From NCBI GenBank assembly GCA_029260345.1, contig JAJDDK010000007.1:294075-358074 (forward strand): a DNA stretch of 64,000 nt. The letters run 5' to 3'. This DNA comes from Phycisphaerales bacterium. GTDB taxonomy: Bacteria > Planctomycetota > Phycisphaerae > Phycisphaerales > UBA1924. This document shows, piece by piece, positions 60,255-64,000 of this stretch (the first letter of the stretch is position 1; every line of letters begins with the position of its first letter). The translations under genes and the position numbers were made by a program. Below the pieces are notes generated by a model. That model was not told where the DNA came from. It ran no database searches and saw only the letters and a program-made list of their open reading frames with translations.

Positions 60255-61584
60255 TCCCGCTCGGTCGCGCGCGTCGAAGCGTCAGCGCCATCGCGAGCGT
60301 CAGGGGTCCGACACGTCCCGCGAACATCAGGCCGATCACCACGATCTCGCCCAGCGAGGTGAGGTCCGGCGTCAGACCTCGGCTGAGTCCGACCGTTCCC
60401 AAAGCCGACACCGCTTCGAACAAGACATCCTCAAAAGCCGCCTCTTTTGGGAGGATGAGTTCGAGCAAGTAGACGCCGATCGTAAGCGTGGCGAGGTAGA
60501 GCCCGGTCGCGGCGGCGGCGGTCCTTAAGCGTGTCTCGGGAACCTCCCGTCCCCAGAACCTCACACGTTCGCGCCCCAGGAGCTGGCATCGCGCAAAGCC
60601 CCACATCGCGGTGAACGTCGTCGTCTTCAGTCCGCCACCCGTTCCTGACGGTGAGGCGCCGATGACCATCAGCACCATGAGAATGATCAACGCTCCGCGG
60701 CCGAAATCAGCAATCGGATACGTGTTGAATCCGACCGTCGTCATCGCCGTCATTGCCTGAAAGAACGACGTCAATAAACGATCCGCGGGCGGTAACTCTC
60801 CGATGAGGGGATCGCTGAGAAAAATCAGCATGGTCGCACCGACGGTGAACCACATGGTGACCACGAGGATCAAGCGGCTGGTGAGGGTCATTCGCTTGCT
60901 GCGCCCCACCAGGCGGCGCCAAAGGTCGAGCATGACAATGAACCCGATGGCGCCGAGGTAACTGAGCGCCGCGATCGTGAGGTTCACAACTGGGTCCGTG
61001 CGAAATGCTTCGAGGCTGGTGTCGAAAAGTCCGAACCCGGCGGTGCAGAACGCGCTGACACTGTGAAAAATTGCGATCCACCAAGCGTCCTCGACTCCGG
61101 TGCGGCGAAATGCGAAAAACAACACGGCGGCGCCGATCGCTTCGATGACAAACGAGAACACGACGACGGCGCGCAGGAACGACGCCAGATCAAATCCGGC
61201 CGGCAATGTGAATGCCTTCTCCCCGACGGCGCGGCGTGCTGAAGGAAGCTCGCCGGTTCGAGTGAGCACGACAAACGATCCGAGCGTCATGTAGCCCAGC
61301 CCGCCGGCCTGGATGAGGGCGAGAATCACGAACTCCCCAAAGAACGAATAGGTTCCCTGTGTTGACGTCGTGACCAGGCCCGTCGTCGAGACGGCGGAGA
61401 CGGAGGTGAACAAATGGTCGAGCGCGTTGACGGACGGCGCCTCGGCAGCGATGGCGATGGGCAGGCAAAGCAACACCCAGCCAAACAACATGTACAGCGC
61501 ATATCCCAGTGAGATCTGCGTGACGGCCGGAACGGTCGTGAGACGTTCGAGTTGGTGATGGAGAAAGGCTCGGACGGAGTTCAT
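60238..61584 (-). CDS. TrkH/KtrB-family potassium uptake protein
   Basis: ATG 61584, with GAGG 5 nt upstream, gives 448 aa; an earlier ATG at 61851 would add a long unlikely extension. The four pore-loop motifs are visible: SAVSTTGLVTT, SAFCTAGFGLF, TAMTTVGFNTYP and SALGTVGLSRGLTP, each with the selectivity Gly. Membrane helices fit the superfamily of K+ transporters. The regulatory TrkA/KtrA subunit is not adjacent; the only TrkA-C domain in the window is in the membrane protein at 41342. Confidence 0.93.
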   Translation of the reverse strand: MNSVRAFLHHQLERLTTVPAVTQISLGYALYMLFGWVLLCLPIAIAAEAPSVNALDHLFTSVSAVSTTGLVTTSTQGTYSFFGEFVILALIQAGGLGYMTLGSFVVLTRTGELPSARRAVGEKAFTLPAGFDLASFLRAVVVFSFVIEAIGAAVLFFAFRRTGVEDAWWIAIFHSVSAFCTAGFGLFDTSLEAFRTDPVVNLTIAALSYLGAIGFIVMLDLWRRLVGRSKRMTLTSRLILVVTMWFTVGATMLIFLSDPLIGELPPADRLLTSFFQAMTAMTTVGFNTYPIADFGRGALIILMVLMVIGASPSGTGGGLKTTTFTAMWGFARCQLLGRERVRFWGREVPETRLRTAAAATGLYLATLTIGVYLLELILPKEAAFEDVLFEAVSALGTVGLSRGLTPDLTSLGEIVVIGLMFAGRVGPLTLAMALTLRRARPSGNDLAV

Positions 61585-61942
61585 GGGCGCCTCGATCCGC
61601 GCATTATCCAAAAAAGAAAGCGGCCTCGCCTGAGGGTGAACCCGGAACAGCGGGGTCTCCCAAATTGCATCTCCGCAGAATGAACCTTTTTCTTTCGTGC
61701 AGTTGGACGACTCATCGCAAAGGCCACCGGGGGAGGACTGAAGCTCTCTGTGATTATCGGGTCGCTCACCCCCAAATCGATTCTGCAAGACCTCTTCGAA
61801 ATCCGCCTCGGCGGATGAACGAACGCGAACGATGAGGCGCCGGCGCCGCATTGATGGTCTTTGCGCGTGTTGGCGCCGGTTCCCGATTTATGGCGCGTCC
61901 AGAATGGAGCTTCGTCCGTGTCGCCATTTCGGAGAACCTTGC

Positions 61943-63301
61943 ATGAGAATGCTGCTTGCACTGGCCGGTGTTGTGAGTTTGGGCGCTACGTCGGGCTTGA
62001 ACTGGGCTCAGGATCACGTTGCCACGCCCGTCGAGGCGGTCGTCCCTGCGCCAATCCCCGATGACCTGCGCGAGCAACTTGAAGCGTTCAACACGATCGC
62101 GCGCGAAATTGATCGCACGATGCGTGAAGCACGAGCGCGTGGCAATGCGCTCACTGCACTGCTTGCTTTGCGCGACGTGGCCGCCGAGCGCCTCGGGCAA
62201 GATCCGATGGTGGACCAAGCCATTGCCACACTGCTCATGCAGACGGAAGCAGAGCTTGGGAATTACGAGGAAGCGCTTGCTGCTGCGGATATCGCGGCGC
62301 CGGTCCCGCAACTCGGCGCCTTCCCGGAATTTCCCTTCGACGAATGGCGCCCAATGAACGCGATTCCGGCGATTCGATCTCTTTCAGCGAATCGTCGTGT
62401 TGTGATGATCAATGAGGCGCACCATGTGCCTCAACACCGCGCCGTCACGCTGGCGCTGCTTCGGGCGCTGCGCGAAGATGGTTTCACGCACTTCGCCGCA
62501 GAGACACTCTACGAATCTGATATCCACTTGAACGAACGCGGATTTCCAACGGCGCAGAGCGGCGCCTACATCGTTGAGCCGATGTATGCCTCGCTGATTC
62601 GGGAAGCCTTGCGCCTCGGTTTCGTTGTCGTTCCGTACGAAGCGCGCGACGCCGCCCATGGCCAGCGCGAGCGTGGGCAGGCGGAGAATCTCATGCGCCG
62701 AGTCTTTGAGGCGAACCCTGATGCAAGGCTGCTCATCCACGCGGGCTATGCGCACATTGACGAATCCGGCGATATTGCCGGCGCGGCGACGATGGCGCAG
62801 GAGCTGGCCGCCATGCTTGGTTCGGATCCATTGACCATTGATCAGACGGTGATGTCCGAGCGCTCGGCGCCACAGTTTGAACACCCGATCTACCGCCGTT
62901 TGACGGAGGACGGCGCTTTGACGGCGCCGACGATATTTCTCAATGACGACCTTGAGCCATGGACACTGACGCGCGGCCGGCGTGATGTCACCCTGTTCTT
63001 GCCGCGAACCAACGATGTACGGGGGCGGCCATCGTGGCTCGCCACGACCGAGGGCCGCACGGAAGTTCCGGTCGCCGAGGCGGCGATGGAGCAACTCGCT
63101 GCGGCATCCGGCCCGCTGTTAATTCGTGCGTTTCGTGCGGAAGAGTACGCAGAGCCGGATGCAATCCCGCATGACCAATATGTCGTTGAGCACGGGGCGA
63201 AGCTTCCGCCGCTCTTTCTGTCGAGGGGCGATTACATCGTGATTCTTGATGACGCTGATGGGACGCGCCGTGCGGAATGGCAGGCATCGGTCGTCGACTG
63301 A
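61943..63301 (+). CDS. Secreted protein of ChaN/erythromycin-esterase-like appearance
   Basis: ATG 61943, with GGAG 8 nt upstream, gives 452 aa. A signal peptide (LLALAGVVSLGATSGLNWAQ) precedes a helical region. Then comes VVMINEAHHVPQHRAVTLAL followed by FTHFAAETL, a His-rich loop like the GExHxxxxH of ChaN/EreA-like folds. VVPYEARDAAHG and LLIHAGYAHIDES complete the candidate active site. The similarity is only motif-level, so the product could be another secreted hydrolase or haem/metal-binding protein. It is divergent from trkH and convergent with the rRNA operon. Confidence 0.55.
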   Translation: MRMLLALAGVVSLGATSGLNWAQDHVATPVEAVVPAPIPDDLREQLEAFNTIAREIDRTMREARARGNALTALLALRDVAAERLGQDPMVDQAIATLLMQTEAELGNYEEALAAADIAAPVPQLGAFPEFPFDEWRPMNAIPAIRSLSANRRVVMINEAHHVPQHRAVTLALLRALREDGFTHFAAETLYESDIHLNERGFPTAQSGAYIVEPMYASLIREALRLGFVVVPYEARDAAHGQRERGQAENLMRRVFEANPDARLLIHAGYAHIDESGDIAGAATMAQELAAMLGSDPLTIDQTVMSERSAPQFEHPIYRRLTEDGALTAPTIFLNDDLEPWTLTRGRRDVTLFLPRTNDVRGRPSWLATTEGRTEVPVAEAAMEQLAAASGPLLIRAFRAEEYAEPDAIPHDQYVVEHGAKLPPLFLSRGDYIVILDDADGTRRAEWQASVVD

Positions 63302-63320
63302 TGCATCGAGCTCGCAACAT

Positions 63321-63365
63321 TCAAAAAGAAAAGCGGCCTCGTCAGGGATGAACCCGACGAGGCCG
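63321..63365 (-). terminator. Rho-independent terminator of the rRNA operon
   Basis: CGGCCTCGTC (63334-63343) and GACGAGGCCG (63356-63365) form a 10-bp GC-rich stem, and on the minus strand the tract CTTTTCTTTTTGA follows. It lies immediately after the 5S gene. A similar but incomplete sequence occurs at about 61611-61643. Confidence 0.9.
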
Positions 63366-63369
63366 AAAG

Positions 63370-63473
63370 TCGGCGACGACCTACTTTCCCGCGAAGCAGT
63401 ATCATCGGCGGCCCGGGCTTAACTGCTGTGTTCGGAATGGGAACAGGTGTTGCCCCGAACCTCTGATCACCGA
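63370..63473 (-). rRNA. rrf: 5S ribosomal RNA
   Basis: The minus strand carries the conserved 5S core CCGAACACAGCAGTTAAGCC and ends that pair as TCGGTGA with TCGCCGA. The size of about 104-108 nt is normal. Exact ends are estimated from the terminal stem. Confidence 0.93.
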
Positions 63474-63634
63474 CAAAGCATGCCGCGCCCTTTCGAGCGC
63501 GACATGTGAGGTTTCGGAATGGATTGATCGAGATGCTTTCCTGGTTGGGAAAGCGGATGATGCGAAATGATGTCGTGTATTGAATCGTTGGCGCTGGAAG
63601 TGCGTGATGCATTTCCAGCGGCGCCTGGTTGGCG

Positions 63635-64000
<366 letters not shown>

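Overview
The window reads as chromosomal DNA of a Planctomycetota bacterium, most likely class Phycisphaerae. The reasons are: secreted proteins ending in the short DxNxDGxVNGxDLAxLLAxWG dockerin-like doublet; a Hanks-type Ser/Thr kinase near a planctomycete-style sigma factor; the CxxCGYxLxGL...CPEC zinc ribbon; and dispersed palindromic repeats that translate as phrases such as SPERERGV. This is inference from sequence character, as no similarity search was run.

Left part (1-18.6 kb): the end of rtcB and all of rtcA (RNA repair), then an accessory stretch rich in secreted proteins. This holds an FG-GAP/dockerin protein, a convergent M36 metallopeptidase with FG-GAP repeats and dockerin, and a 972-aa repeat protein with dockerin. 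A small winged-helix protein and about 1 kb of apparently decayed sequence follow. Then come a transmembrane Ser/Thr kinase, a VCBS/dockerin protein and a sigma factor translationally coupled to an unknown small protein.

Middle (18.9-45 kb): mostly housekeeping. A YqiJ/YqiK-type NfeD-flotillin pair is followed by a minus-strand run (DNA glycosylase, glutamine amidotransferase, then a tightly overlapping murC-murB-ddl-ftsQ-like-membrane protein-methyltransferase operon). Plus-strand genes include a Nudix hydrolase, an AraC-type regulator, a second NfeD/NfeD/FloA locus, an MBL-fold hydrolase, a hotdog protein, gyrA (unusual quinolone-pocket residue), a STAS protein, a TrkA-C membrane protein, an ABC ATPase, a serine hydrolase and ruvC.

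Right part (45-64 kb): an orphan NtrC-type regulator, a repeat-filled intergenic region, a cyclase-family protein with altered metal ligands, and a carbon-starvation (CstA) gene invaded in frame by palindromic repeats also found between genes nearby. Then follow a Nudix enzyme, a zinc-ribbon membrane protein, a parvulin-like lipoprotein, a GGDEF protein, an MscS channel, a DinB protein, a PEMT/ICMT-like methyltransferase, TrkH and a secreted protein. A minus-strand rRNA operon end (23S 3' part, 5S, terminator) closes the window.

Two patterns cut across the window. Many first genes lack a Shine-Dalgarno sequence and carry a TANNNT box 5-9 nt before the start codon, which suggests leaderless mRNAs. 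Several families of short palindromes recur both between genes and inside cstA.
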